Source: Microcoleus sp. FACHB-672 (GTDB lineage: Bacteria > Cyanobacteriota > Cyanobacteriia > Cyanobacteriales > Oscillatoriaceae). From it: DNA of 64,000 nucleotides. The stretch covers positions 124,001-188,000 of the forward strand of contig NZ_JACJOU010000007.1 in NCBI RefSeq assembly GCF_014695725.1. The letters run 5' to 3'. Shown piece after piece: positions 37,744-45,617 of this stretch. How positions within the stretch are numbered: the first letter of the stretch is position 1; every line of letters begins with the position of its first letter. The notes beneath the pieces were generated by a model. It saw only the letters and a program-made list of their open reading frames with translations, did no database searches and was not told the DNA's origin. The translations under genes and the position numbers were made by a program.

Positions 37744-37871
37744 ACTCAAAACTTAAAACTCTAATTTCTCTCCCACTCTCGCCCTCAGCACTCAGCAGTC
37801 AGCACTCAACACTCCCCCAACTGTGAGCGCTATGCTGAGGATAAATACCGGCAGGTAGGAGGAATAAAATT

Positions 37872-39173
37872 ATGGCAAACGAACAAGATAAAAACTTTGA
37901 GCAAAACGAACCTGTAAATTCATCGGCACCGGCATCTGAGAAGGCACACGCACCCGACACCGGCAGCCACAACCCAACCAGTCACTCTGAGAATCACTCG
38001 CTTTTTGATTCAATCGCTCAAGTAACCGCCGGCGTAGGGGAGGCAATTAACGCCGCAGCGCAAACCGGCCAAACGGTGATGCAGACAGCAGCCGGTGTGG
38101 GTGGGGCGATTGGCACAGTTGCAACTCAAGCCGGTCAAGCTGCTTTGACAACAGCGGCAGAGACGGCACAAACCGCAGCGAAACAAAGCCAAGAGATATT
38201 TGAGAAAGCGACACATGAAGCCGGTCGCGCTGCTAGCTTCATTGGGGATAACCCGGTGTTGCGACAAGTTTTGAAAGTGTTTCGGGCAGAATGGCTGCTG
38301 GGAATGGTGGGTCAAGTTGATACAGTGAAAGCTCAGGAAGCAGTCAGAAAGCTACAACAAGAGCATCCCAACGAAACTCCTAATGAAATCGCTCATCGGA
38401 TTATGTCAGAGAAAGCGATTCAAGCCGGCGGTGTTGGGTTAGTCAGCAGTCTTGTCCCTGGAGTCGCACTGGCGCTGTTGGCAATCGATTTGGCAGCGAC
38501 AACCCAACTACAAGCGGAAATGATTTATCAGATCGCCGCCGCCTATGGCATGGATCTACAAGCACCGGCGCGTCGCGGCGAAGTGATGGCGATTTTTGGG
38601 CTGTCCCTCGGTGGCAGTCAAGCGATTAAACTTGGCTTGGGTGTGCTGAGAAATGTGCCCCTAGCCGGTATGGCGATTGGTGCCGGCACCAATACGGTGA
38701 TGCTTTACACCTTGGGGTTTGCAGCGTGCCGGTTCTATGAAGCTAAAGTCGATCCCATGAGTTCGCCGGCAGTCGCGCAAGCTATCCAGAAACAAAGCGA
38801 AGAATATCTAACCGTGGCGCTGGCGCAGCAAAGCATTATGGATCAAATTTTGGCACAGACAATTTTGGCAAGTAACCCAAACAAATCTTGGGAAAATATG
38901 TTGCCTGAGTTAAAGGCATTAAATGTAAGCCCAACTTCGTTAGAAGTGATGACGGCTGAACTGAAATCGCCCCAACCGTTAGACCGGCTGGTTGAAAAGC
39001 TCAACCGAGACTTTGCCTTGCCTTTGCTGGTGAAATGTTACACGCTTTCGCAACACGATGGCACAATAAACCCCGAAGAAGCGCAGTTACTGGAAACCAT
39101 TGCTTCCAAGTTTGAGATTGATTTAAAAGCAGTTGAAGCGACTGTTAAATCTAATAACTCTAAAGCCGGTTGA
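37872..39173 (+). CDS. DUF697/YcjF-like membrane-associated protein with TerB-like C-terminus
   Basis: The 433-residue protein begins with an acidic, low-complexity 45-residue tail, then an Ala/Gln/Thr-rich amphipathic stretch (residues about 45-120, TAGVGEAINAAAQTGQTVMQ and following) that could coil or lie on a membrane. The core has SLVPGVALALLAIDLAATTQ and IFGLSLGGSQAIKLGL, a pair of hydrophobic segments of the DUF697 type. The end (PLLVKCYTLSQHDGTINPEE) is TerB-like, a helical metal-binding module of stress proteins. AGGAGGAATAAAATT precedes the ATG. The function is unknown; the similarity to the DUF697 part of the GTPase at 49613 is of interest. Confidence 0.75.
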   Translation: MANEQDKNFEQNEPVNSSAPASEKAHAPDTGSHNPTSHSENHSLFDSIAQVTAGVGEAINAAAQTGQTVMQTAAGVGGAIGTVATQAGQAALTTAAETAQTAAKQSQEIFEKATHEAGRAASFIGDNPVLRQVLKVFRAEWLLGMVGQVDTVKAQEAVRKLQQEHPNETPNEIAHRIMSEKAIQAGGVGLVSSLVPGVALALLAIDLAATTQLQAEMIYQIAAAYGMDLQAPARRGEVMAIFGLSLGGSQAIKLGLGVLRNVPLAGMAIGAGTNTVMLYTLGFAACRFYEAKVDPMSSPAVAQAIQKQSEEYLTVALAQQSIMDQILAQTILASNPNKSWENMLPELKALNVSPTSLEVMTAELKSPQPLDRLVEKLNRDFALPLLVKCYTLSQHDGTINPEEAQLLETIASKFEIDLKAVEATVKSNNSKAG

Positions 39174-39293
39174 AGCTTAAACTTCTTGCAATTAGGCTAT
39201 AAATTTGCAATGCAATCGATTAGGCTGTGCCTCACACCTTGCTGAATTCATATCAAGAGGTACAGCCTTGTTAAAAATGCAATTATAGCAATC

Positions 39294-40067
39294 TTAAGCT
39301 GCAACTAAAGCTTCTTGTCCATGCCGGCGTAACACATCCATGAGTTCATCCCGGTAGTCGTGGAATATAGAATGGCGTTTAACGTTATAGCTGCGTTCAG
39401 GTAGTTTGATCGTCATTTCTTTTCTGACTGTCCCAGGACGCGTCCCCAAAGCATAGATGCGATTCGCAAGGAAAACCGCTTCTTCCACATCGTGGGTAAT
39501 CATAAAGATTGTGATATTTGTGCGCTGCCAAAGGTCTAACATAAATTCGTGCATCGACTCCTTAGTATGGATATCCAGCGCGCCAAAAGGTTCATCCATT
39601 AACAGCACTTTGGGTTCCGCAACCAACGCCCGCGCAATTGCCACGCGTTGCTTCATCCCACCTGATAATTCTTTCGGTAATGTCTTCGCAAAATTAGTCA
39701 ATCCTACGACATTTAAGTAATAGCTTGCCTGCTCACGCCGCATCTTTTTCGGCACACCTTGCAGCTTGAGTCCAAACTCAGCATTTTCCTGCACAGTCAT
39801 CCACGGATAAAGTGTGTAATGCTGAAATATCATACCCCGATCAGGCCCAGGCCCAGTAACTGCTTCTCCATCAATTGTAACTTCTCCAGATGTGGGCATA
39901 TCAAGGCCGGCAATTTGTCGCAGCAGAGTAGACTTACCCGATCCCGACGCGCCCACCGCACAGATAAATTCACCCCGCTTAATCGTCATATTAATGTCCT
40001 TCAGGACAACTAACGAGCCATTTTTGGTATCAAAGTGCTTGTGCAGATTTTTAACTTGCAAATACAT
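39294..40067 (-). CDS. ABC transporter ATP-binding protein (SsuB/TauB type), putative guanidine importer
   Basis: A 257-residue ABC ATPase: Walker A GASGSGKSTLLRQIAG near residue 41, Q-loop FQHYTLYPWMTV, signature LSGGMKQR, Walker B VLLMDEPFGALD and the H-loop ITHDVEEAVFLA. It belongs to the nitrate/sulfonate/taurine branch. It is last in the gdmH-hypA-hypB-transporter gene line on the minus strand. The gene order matches the Synechocystis guanidine locus (sll1077 to sll1082), which supports guanidine as the substrate. That assignment is inference from context. Confidence 0.88.
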   Translation of the reverse strand: MYLQVKNLHKHFDTKNGSLVVLKDINMTIKRGEFICAVGASGSGKSTLLRQIAGLDMPTSGEVTIDGEAVTGPGPDRGMIFQHYTLYPWMTVQENAEFGLKLQGVPKKMRREQASYYLNVVGLTNFAKTLPKELSGGMKQRVAIARALVAEPKVLLMDEPFGALDIHTKESMHEFMLDLWQRTNITIFMITHDVEEAVFLANRIYALGTRPGTVRKEMTIKLPERSYNVKRHSIFHDYRDELMDVLRRHGQEALVAA

Positions 40068-40149
40068 GAGTGAAATCTCCTTAATTAGAACAAACTTTGC
40101 AATTGATAAACTTGAGCAGTTGTTAATAAAATTAGGACGGCAACAGAAA

Positions 40150-40995
40150 CTATCGTTGTTGACTTGTCCACCGACAAGAAACTTTCAAAAAGTATTGAAA
40201 CAGCAAATCAAATGTCAACCCAATTACTCCAATTACAATCAATCCCACAAAAATTTCATCGGTTTTAAGAAATCGACCGGCTACGCTGATCCGCCGGCCT
40301 AGACCTTCTGATGCCGCAATGAGTTCAGAGACAATGACTAACTGCCAAGCGGCTGCTAAGTTAATGCGACACGCATCAAGAATTCCCGGCAAAACATGGG
40401 GGAAAATGACCTGAAGTAAGGCTTGTAAGCGGTTTCCTCCTAACATGTAAGTCGCTTCAATCAAATCTTTGGATACGAATTTTACAGTATCCATGACCAT
40501 CAGGGTGTTAAAGAAAAAGGCACCGATAAAAATAAGAGTAATTTTTGGTTCTTCTCCGATACCTTGATACAAAATTAACAGCGGAATAAAGGCAGGGGCC
40601 GGCATATAGCGCATCAACCCGAACAGCGGTTCTAGTAAGGCACGAATGCTGGCAAAACTGCCCATCAATACCCCTATGGGGATGGAAAAAACTGCCGCTA
40701 AAATGAACCCGACACCAACGCGCCACAGACTTGCAACAGTATCCTTAAGGAGTTCGCGAGTCCTCCACAGCCGGCCAAATGCTTCAAGAACTTGAGCCGG
40801 CGAGGGTAAAAATTTAGGATCTATATTCCCAAATGTAGTAACCAACCACCACAGCAGCAGGGGCACCCCAATCGAGGTAAAAAGTAATGCTGTATGGAGC
40901 GGTTTGGGAATGTCTTCAGCAAGTTGCCAGAAAACAGTGGAATTTAGTTTTTTTGATTGGAGAAAGTCTCGAATCGATTCAGAATTTTGATTCAT
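40150..40995 (-). CDS. ABC transporter permease, putative guanidine importer
   Basis: A 281-residue inner-membrane permease of the BPD_transp_1 family with about six helices. It has GVLMGSFASIRALLEPLFGL, MPAPAFIPLLILYQGIGEEP and the EAA loop with its conserved glycine (EATYMLGGNRLQALLQVIFP). Such permeases form a dimer through which the bound substrate passes. It lies between the lipoprotein and ATPase genes in the same direction, with gaps of 131 and 82 bases. One dispersed repeat copy (41057-41088) sits in the 131-base gap. Confidence 0.88.
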   Translation of the reverse strand: MNQNSESIRDFLQSKKLNSTVFWQLAEDIPKPLHTALLFTSIGVPLLLWWLVTTFGNIDPKFLPSPAQVLEAFGRLWRTRELLKDTVASLWRVGVGFILAAVFSIPIGVLMGSFASIRALLEPLFGLMRYMPAPAFIPLLILYQGIGEEPKITLIFIGAFFFNTLMVMDTVKFVSKDLIEATYMLGGNRLQALLQVIFPHVLPGILDACRINLAAAWQLVIVSELIAASEGLGRRISVAGRFLKTDEIFVGLIVIGVIGLTFDLLFQYFLKVSCRWTSQQR

Positions 40996-41056
40996 GACTA
41001 ATTTTTACGAGGGCAAGGAAAGGAATATATCGATTTTTTGCAAAGGTTGATTTTTT

Positions 41057-41088
41057 CAACCGCAGATGCACGCAGGTAAACGCAGATA
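41057..41088 (+). repeat. Dispersed CGCAGAT-type repeat, copy 3
   Basis: CAACCGCAGATGCACGCAGG then TAAACGCAGATA, between the substrate-binding and permease genes. Copies are at 11705-11738 and 27244-27276. Confidence 0.7.
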
Positions 41089-41126
41089 ATATATGTGTGG
41101 GAGGTTAAGGATGGGATTGGATGCTT

Positions 41127-42176
41127 TTAGGATTTTCTAAATTTTTCAGCGTAGGCTTTAACAAAGCGATCATCAAACAGTCGGCTGGTGTCTGGTTGAT
41201 TATTGGCTAGCCCTACTTCTCTGAGGAATTTGCTCATTTCTTGAGCAGCAAATTGTAAGGAAGTCAAATCGTTACCCGGTTGAAAAGCGGTCAAATTTTC
41301 CTCTATTGTGAAGATCCGAGTGCCGTCTGCATACTGCCGGTATTCGTCAACAGAAACCCCTGCTCGTTGCGCCATAATTTCATAAGATTTCTCTAGATTT
41401 GCCTCCATATATTCCAAGGTAGCAAACCAAGAATCAACTAATGCTTGAACGCGATCAGGATGTTCATCGACAAATTTGCGGGTGAATACCAGATGATCGG
41501 AAATTGCGCCGGTAAAATCTTTGGAACTAAATAGTTCTTTGCTTCCCGAACGCTTCAATGCTTGCGTGGTAAAAGGAGCAAACACTGCTGTTGCATCAAC
41601 TTGTTTTGCCACAAATGCTGCGGCTGCTTTACCTGTTTCTAGGGGAATAAACTGAATGTCTTGGGGTGATAAACCGGCTTTCTTTAGCCCCAACAACAGC
41701 AGGAAGTGATCGACTGTGCCTTCTTCTGCGGCAACTTTTTTTCCTTTTAAGTCAGCGATTGAGTTAATACCCTCGCGGACAATCACCTTATCATTGCCGG
41801 TGGAGTTATCGTTAACCAGGACAATTACTTGATCCGCGCCACCGGATACAGAGTTAACCGTATCTCCAAGCGTTTGGCTGTTGGCATCAATTTGGCCGGC
41901 TGTCAGTGTGCTGATAGATTCCAAATACCCATCAAACCATTTCAAATCAACTGGAACACTGTTTGCCTGAAAAATTCCTTGTTCTTGAGCAACTTGCCAA
42001 GGAAACCAACCGGGCCATGCGCTGAATCCCAGACGGACGCTGCCGGCACTTACTGAGGCCGCCGTCTCGGTTTCGGTGGTTGTTTTGATGTAGATTGCCG
42101 GGTTAACGCAACCGACAACGAACGTTAGTGTGACAAGAAAAAGGATACAGAAAGATAGAGGTGATCGCACTCTCAT
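41127..42176 (-). CDS. ABC transporter substrate-binding lipoprotein, putative guanidine importer
   Basis: A 349-residue lipoprotein. The N-terminal signal ends in a lipobox (FVVGC, Cys 23), so the mature protein is lipid-anchored on the periplasmic side of the plasma membrane. The body is an NMT1/SsuA-type binding protein: VRLGFSAWPGWFPWQVAQEQ, LTAGQIDANSQTLGDTVNS, IADLKGKKVAAEEGTVDHFL and ATAVFAPFTTQALKRSG. AGGAG lies 5 bases before the ATG. It is separated from hypB by 281 bases, so it may have its own promoter as well as riboswitch read-through. Substrate by context: guanidine. Confidence 0.87.
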   Translation of the reverse strand: MRVRSPLSFCILFLVTLTFVVGCVNPAIYIKTTTETETAASVSAGSVRLGFSAWPGWFPWQVAQEQGIFQANSVPVDLKWFDGYLESISTLTAGQIDANSQTLGDTVNSVSGGADQVIVLVNDNSTGNDKVIVREGINSIADLKGKKVAAEEGTVDHFLLLLGLKKAGLSPQDIQFIPLETGKAAAAFVAKQVDATAVFAPFTTQALKRSGSKELFSSKDFTGAISDHLVFTRKFVDEHPDRVQALVDSWFATLEYMEANLEKSYEIMAQRAGVSVDEYRQYADGTRIFTIEENLTAFQPGNDLTSLQFAAQEMSKFLREVGLANNQPDTSRLFDDRFVKAYAEKFRKS

Positions 42177-42457
42177 AGCATCTCCTAGTGCAGAGATTGG
42201 TTGGGAGTTTTCAGCAGTTTGTTATTCGCTGTTAGCAAAGATAATTTTTAACAGAGCGGTTAACTATGTGTAGCAGGTAAAGCCGTCACCGCTTTGTTTC
42301 TTGTGATACAAAACCTCCAGATAGTTAGAAAAAGTTGAAACTCAATATCGTTCAAGCTTTTACCTTTTCTGCTCTTTAAGTTTTGTGATAAATGCTGTTA
42401 GTGAGGGACTGGGTGAGCATTTTGCCCACCCCAACAACACTGGGGTTGGTATTTTCT

Positions 42458-43168
42458 TCAGCAAACGCCTGAAAGTTGCTGCTGTTGAGCGGTTGATGAT
42501 TGAGCAAGCTGAGAGCGCACCCAATCAAACCAGGCGTCTAACCCTTCTCCAGTTTTTGCAGAAACGGGAATAATGGTGACATGAGGATTCATTTGTCGCA
42601 CATTTGCCACAATCAGATCCACATCAACATCTAGATGGGGCGCTATATCCATCTTGGTAATTAATAGACAATCCGCTTCTTGAAACATCACCGGGTATTT
42701 TAGCGGTTTATCTTCACCTTCTGTCACACTTAACAGGGCAACTTTCAGGTGTTCGCCTACTTCAAATTCAGCAGGACAAACGAGATTTCCCACATTTTCT
42801 ACCAATACTAAATCAAATTCTGAGGGATTATATTCATGGGAGAGCCGGTGAATTCCGCCGGCAACCATTTTAGAATCCAAATGGCAAGATCGGCCCGTGT
42901 TAATCGCAATCACCGGCACGTTATATTTTCGCAGGCGATCCGCATCTAATTCTGTCGTCATATCGCCTTCAATGACTGCTATTTTGCACTCCTCAGTTAA
43001 AACCGCAAGTGTTTTTTCCAGCAGTGCAGTTTTGCCGGCACCGGGACTGCTCATAATATTCAAACAAGTAATTCCCCACTCATCGAAATGGGCGCGATTA
43101 TGATCAGCCCCTTCCTGGTTAGCATGGAGCAAATTAATTCCTAAAGCAGCGTCAAAAGTTTGGTGCAT
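42458..43168 (-). CDS. hypB: Nickel-insertion GTPase HypB, dedicated to guanidine hydrolase
   Basis: A 236-residue GTPase: P-loop [15 protein letters not shown] (near residues 40-50), [39 protein letters not shown] (metal-site Cys within the GTPase domain), [11 protein letters not shown] and the terminal [12 protein letters not shown]. The N-terminal histidine-rich stretch of many HypB proteins is absent. HypB delivers nickel to [NiFe]-hydrogenase, but this window has no hydrogenase genes. Its place beside gdmH fits a role in loading nickel into the guanidine hydrolase, which is established for the Synechocystis HypA2/HypB2 pair. Confidence 0.93.
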   Translation of the reverse strand: MHQTFDAALGINLLHANQEGADHNRAHFDEWGITCLNIMSSPGAGKTALLEKTLAVLTEECKIAVIEGDMTTELDADRLRKYNVPVIAINTGRSCHLDSKMVAGGIHRLSHEYNPSEFDLVLVENVGNLVCPAEFEVGEHLKVALLSVTEGEDKPLKYPVMFQEADCLLITKMDIAPHLDVDVDLIVANVRQMNPHVTIIPVSAKTGEGLDAWFDWVRSQLAQSSTAQQQQLSGVC

Positions 43169-43215
43169 AATTCAGCATTTGGAGTTTAAATGAATAGCGA
43201 TAAATGGCAACGCTC

Positions 43216-43599
43216 TTACTCTTCGCATTTCGCGGAAATAACCACATCAGGTTGCGAATATTCAATGCGTTCGATTTTCAATTCTCGTCCTGAACGAATA
43301 TCATCCATTGGAGACTGACAGGTTGGGCAAGCATATTGAATGCCAATTTCAGGACGATATTCCTGCCGGCATTGATGGCAGAAAGCAATCAACGGCGTTT
43401 CTTCAATGACTAACTCTGCGCCATCTAGAAAAGTATTGCGGGTTTGAACTTCAAAGGCAAATTGCAAACTCACAGGTTCAACACAAGTAAATTGACCAAC
43501 TGTAAGATGAACCTGGGAAATTTTGGGGCGTTCTGGTTGTTCCTTCCACCATTTCCGCACCGTTACAATGAGCGCTTTGGTCATATCAGTTTCGTGCAT
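43216..43599 (-). CDS. hypA: Nickel chaperone HypA
   Basis: The start at ATG (complement of 43597-43599) gives MHETDMTKAL; HypA proteins begin MHE because His2 binds nickel, so the TTG start four codons upstream is rejected. The zinc site is FCHQCRQEY and YACPTCQS (two CxxC pairs). The 127-residue protein receives or passes nickel together with HypB. The gene follows gdmH by 66 bases and precedes hypB by 47 bases on the minus strand, so the three are one transcript controlled by the guanidine riboswitch. Confidence 0.93.
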   Translation of the reverse strand: MHETDMTKALIVTVRKWWKEQPERPKISQVHLTVGQFTCVEPVSLQFAFEVQTRNTFLDGAELVIEETPLIAFCHQCRQEYRPEIGIQYACPTCQSPMDDIRSGRELKIERIEYSQPDVVISAKCEE

Positions 43600-43665
43600 G
43601 GATATACCCAAATCTAATGCAAATATTGTAGTTATAGAGACGCAATTGCTCGCGCCTCTAAACTT

Positions 43666-44871
43666 TTACGCCCATTCAACAAGTTCTGGTTGCGACTCTG
43701 GAAAAATATAGGCCGGTTTCTGCTTCCGTGGCAGTTGTCCCGACAGCACTAAATGAGCCATTGTGTCACAAATTACGCGCGTTGCCATGAGGGCAGTAAT
43801 ATCGCTGATGTCATAAGGTGGAGAAACTTCCACAACTTCCAAACCGCAAACCGGCGCACGTTGCACAATTTTTGCTAACAAAGCTAAGGCTTCACGAGGT
43901 AGTAATCCACCCGGTTCTGGCCAACCTGTACCAGGGACAAATCCCGCATCAATGCAATCAATATCAAAGCTGATGTAGACGCAGTCAGTGCCGTCTAATG
44001 CCCGTTCTAAGGCGAAATCGACTGCGGCATCAATTCCTTTTTCTACGATGTCGGTAACGGTAAGAATGTTGGTAGCGCGTTCCCGACAAACTTTTACACC
44101 CTGACGAGGAACCTGCCAGCCGCCAATTCCCAGTTGTACCAAGTTTTTCGCTGGGGCATTTTTCATGTTGGTGGCATGAAACCAAGGGCAAGTGTGCATC
44201 CGTTCGTCGAGGTCAGTTTCTTGGGTGTCGGCGTGGCGATCAAAATGAATAATGCCAACTTTTTTATCCCCTAAATGCCGGCAAATCCCGCGTACTGTTG
44301 GGAAACCAATCGAATGATCGCCGCCTAAAATAATCGGAAATGCACCGGAACTAAAGATGTGAGCGATACCTTTAGAAATCTGATCAAATGACTTTTCATT
44401 ATTAGCGGGAATCGTGAAAATATCCCCAACATCGCAAAGCGTAATTTGTTCGCGCAGGTCAACGCCTAACTCGAAGTTGTAGGGGGTATAAAGTGCAGAA
44501 ATCCGCCGAATTCCTTGAGGGCCAAATCTTGTACCGGGACGATAGGTCGTTCCCGAATCATGAGGAACACCGACAATTGCAACATCATATTCTCCAACCT
44601 TCCGCACATCTTCTACATAAGGTGCTTTGAGGAAGGTGTTGATACCGGCATAATGAGGCAGTTCACCGCGAGAAAATGTGGGAATACTGCGATCTTGAAT
44701 ACTTGACGCTGCTTCCAAGCCGTATTCCAGCCCTTTTGATACCTCTTGCTGCCAGCCGGTTAGGGGCAATCTCGCTTCCAATTCTAAAGCCCGTTGCGCT
44801 TCCGATGCAGTGTGCCCGTTATTTGGTGATGGGCTTTGAAACATGGGGTTTTCTGAAGGATTTTCAGTCAT
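43666..44871 (-). CDS. gdmH: Nickel-dependent guanidine hydrolase (arginase/agmatinase superfamily)
   Basis: A 401-residue ureohydrolase, about 80 residues longer than agmatinases because of N-terminal and middle extensions. Metal-binding motifs are present: GGDHSIGFPTVRG, HFDRHADTQETDLDERMHTC and YISFDIDCIDAGFVPGTGWP. Guanidine hydrolases of the Synechocystis Sll1077 type share the DRHxDTQETD and PWFHATNMKNAP segments, and convert guanidine to urea and ammonium with nickel at the site. The riboswitch directly upstream, with hypA and hypB and the transporter downstream, makes this assignment strong. ATG at the complement of 44869-44871; the ribosome-binding sequence is weak (AGGG). Annotation tools often label it agmatinase. 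Confidence 0.93.
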   Translation of the reverse strand: MTENPSENPMFQSPSPNNGHTASEAQRALELEARLPLTGWQQEVSKGLEYGLEAASSIQDRSIPTFSRGELPHYAGINTFLKAPYVEDVRKVGEYDVAIVGVPHDSGTTYRPGTRFGPQGIRRISALYTPYNFELGVDLREQITLCDVGDIFTIPANNEKSFDQISKGIAHIFSSGAFPIILGGDHSIGFPTVRGICRHLGDKKVGIIHFDRHADTQETDLDERMHTCPWFHATNMKNAPAKNLVQLGIGGWQVPRQGVKVCRERATNILTVTDIVEKGIDAAVDFALERALDGTDCVYISFDIDCIDAGFVPGTGWPEPGGLLPREALALLAKIVQRAPVCGLEVVEVSPPYDISDITALMATRVICDTMAHLVLSGQLPRKQKPAYIFPESQPELVEWA

Positions 44872-44932
44872 TTAGATGCCCTAGAAATTTTCAAAACAAC
44901 AAAATGAGGAATTTGCGCTCGTCAACGCCGAA

Positions 44933-44983
44933 AGCCCAGGAGAACAAGCTCAGTCTCAGCGACTGGTACGTTCCTCCCGGGCT
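44933..44983 (-). promoter_or_regulatory. Expression-platform hairpin of the guanidine riboswitch
   Basis: On the transcript AGCCCGGGAGGAAC (complement of 44970-44983, part of the conserved aptamer 3' end) can pair with GUUCUCCUGGGCU (complement of 44933-44945). No U-run follows, so it is not a classic terminator. Competition between this stem and the aptamer core is the likely switch. Confidence 0.6.
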
Positions 44984-45130
44984 TTTATCCCGCCGTGTGA
45001 CTAGCTAATCCCTCACAAAAAACTATAAGTTTTGGAGAAGCCAGTTTACCTCTCTCGGACCAGCATTTAAGCAGCTGCAATTTGAAATTTGATTTGTATT
45101 GCGCGGCTCAAACCGGAACCCTAGAGGCCA
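44972..45130 (-). promoter_or_regulatory. Guanidine-I riboswitch (ykkC class) upstream of gdmH
   Basis: Read on the minus strand, the three invariant blocks of the ykkC/guanidine-I motif occur in the right order: CUAGGGUUCCGG (complement of 45113-45124), GGUCCGAGAG (complement of 45052-45061) and ACACGGCGGGAU-AAAAGCCCGGGAG (complement of 44974-44998). Variable stems separate them. The aptamer binds guanidinium and turns on downstream genes. It lies about 100 bases before the ATG of gdmH, and the downstream hypA, hypB and ABC genes follow the same direction. Confidence 0.95.
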
Positions 45131-45234
45131 TTAAATTTTTACTTCCTATCTATGAGTTCTCTCAAAGTCGTTGAAGTTTTGACTGTATTAACTACCGCCT
45201 TGGATAACTTCTGAGTGCTTTTAAGAGTCTCTCC

Positions 45235-45250
45235 TGTACTTTCTAGTACA
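45235..45250. promoter_or_regulatory. Candidate NtcA-binding box TGTA-N8-TACA
   Basis: TGTACTTTCTAGTACA matches the extended NtcA palindrome (GTA-N8-TAC with flanking T and A). It lies about 105 bases upstream of the riboswitch 5' end. I do not see a -10 hexamer at the usual 20-24 base distance on the gdmH strand, so the function is unproven. The rest of 45131-45617 is AT-rich, with no gene. Confidence 0.45.
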
Positions 45251-45617
45251 TAAATTAGCAATGAGTTTATTTAAAAAAAGTATCGTAAGTTACCAAATAT
45301 CCGTAAATACTTGATTTTGTCTTCACTCGAAAATTTTCTGACACATGGTACAGCATTCGCTCGTCAATTATTGGTCGGGTTAAGATTTTTTTATAGTTGA
45401 ATATTTGCCTGTAACTGCAAAACGTCGCTGAAGTCAAGACAATTAATGAATTTAGTAAATACTTTTAAAATTCTACTTCCTTGAGTTTAAATCACGACGA
45501 ACAAATGGGTGAAAACCCCTGTAAACCTTATTCGCGAAAAAAAACAACTTTTGCAACAAGTCTATTGACAAATTGCTCAAGTTGTTAAAAGAAACTAACG
45601 ACAGATGTACCGCCTGC

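Noticed and set aside
37609-37749. N-terminal extension of the PanE-like protein
   Set aside because: It is low-complexity DNA from short tandem repeats; the Rossmann motif starts at the internal ATG.
42411-42446. GC-rich hairpins just after hypB as a terminator separating the ABC genes
   Set aside because: The stems are short or mismatched and no U-run follows, so a transcript end cannot be claimed.
43600-43611. Upstream TTG start for hypA
   Set aside because: HypA needs MHE at the N-terminus for nickel binding, so the ATG at 43599 is right.
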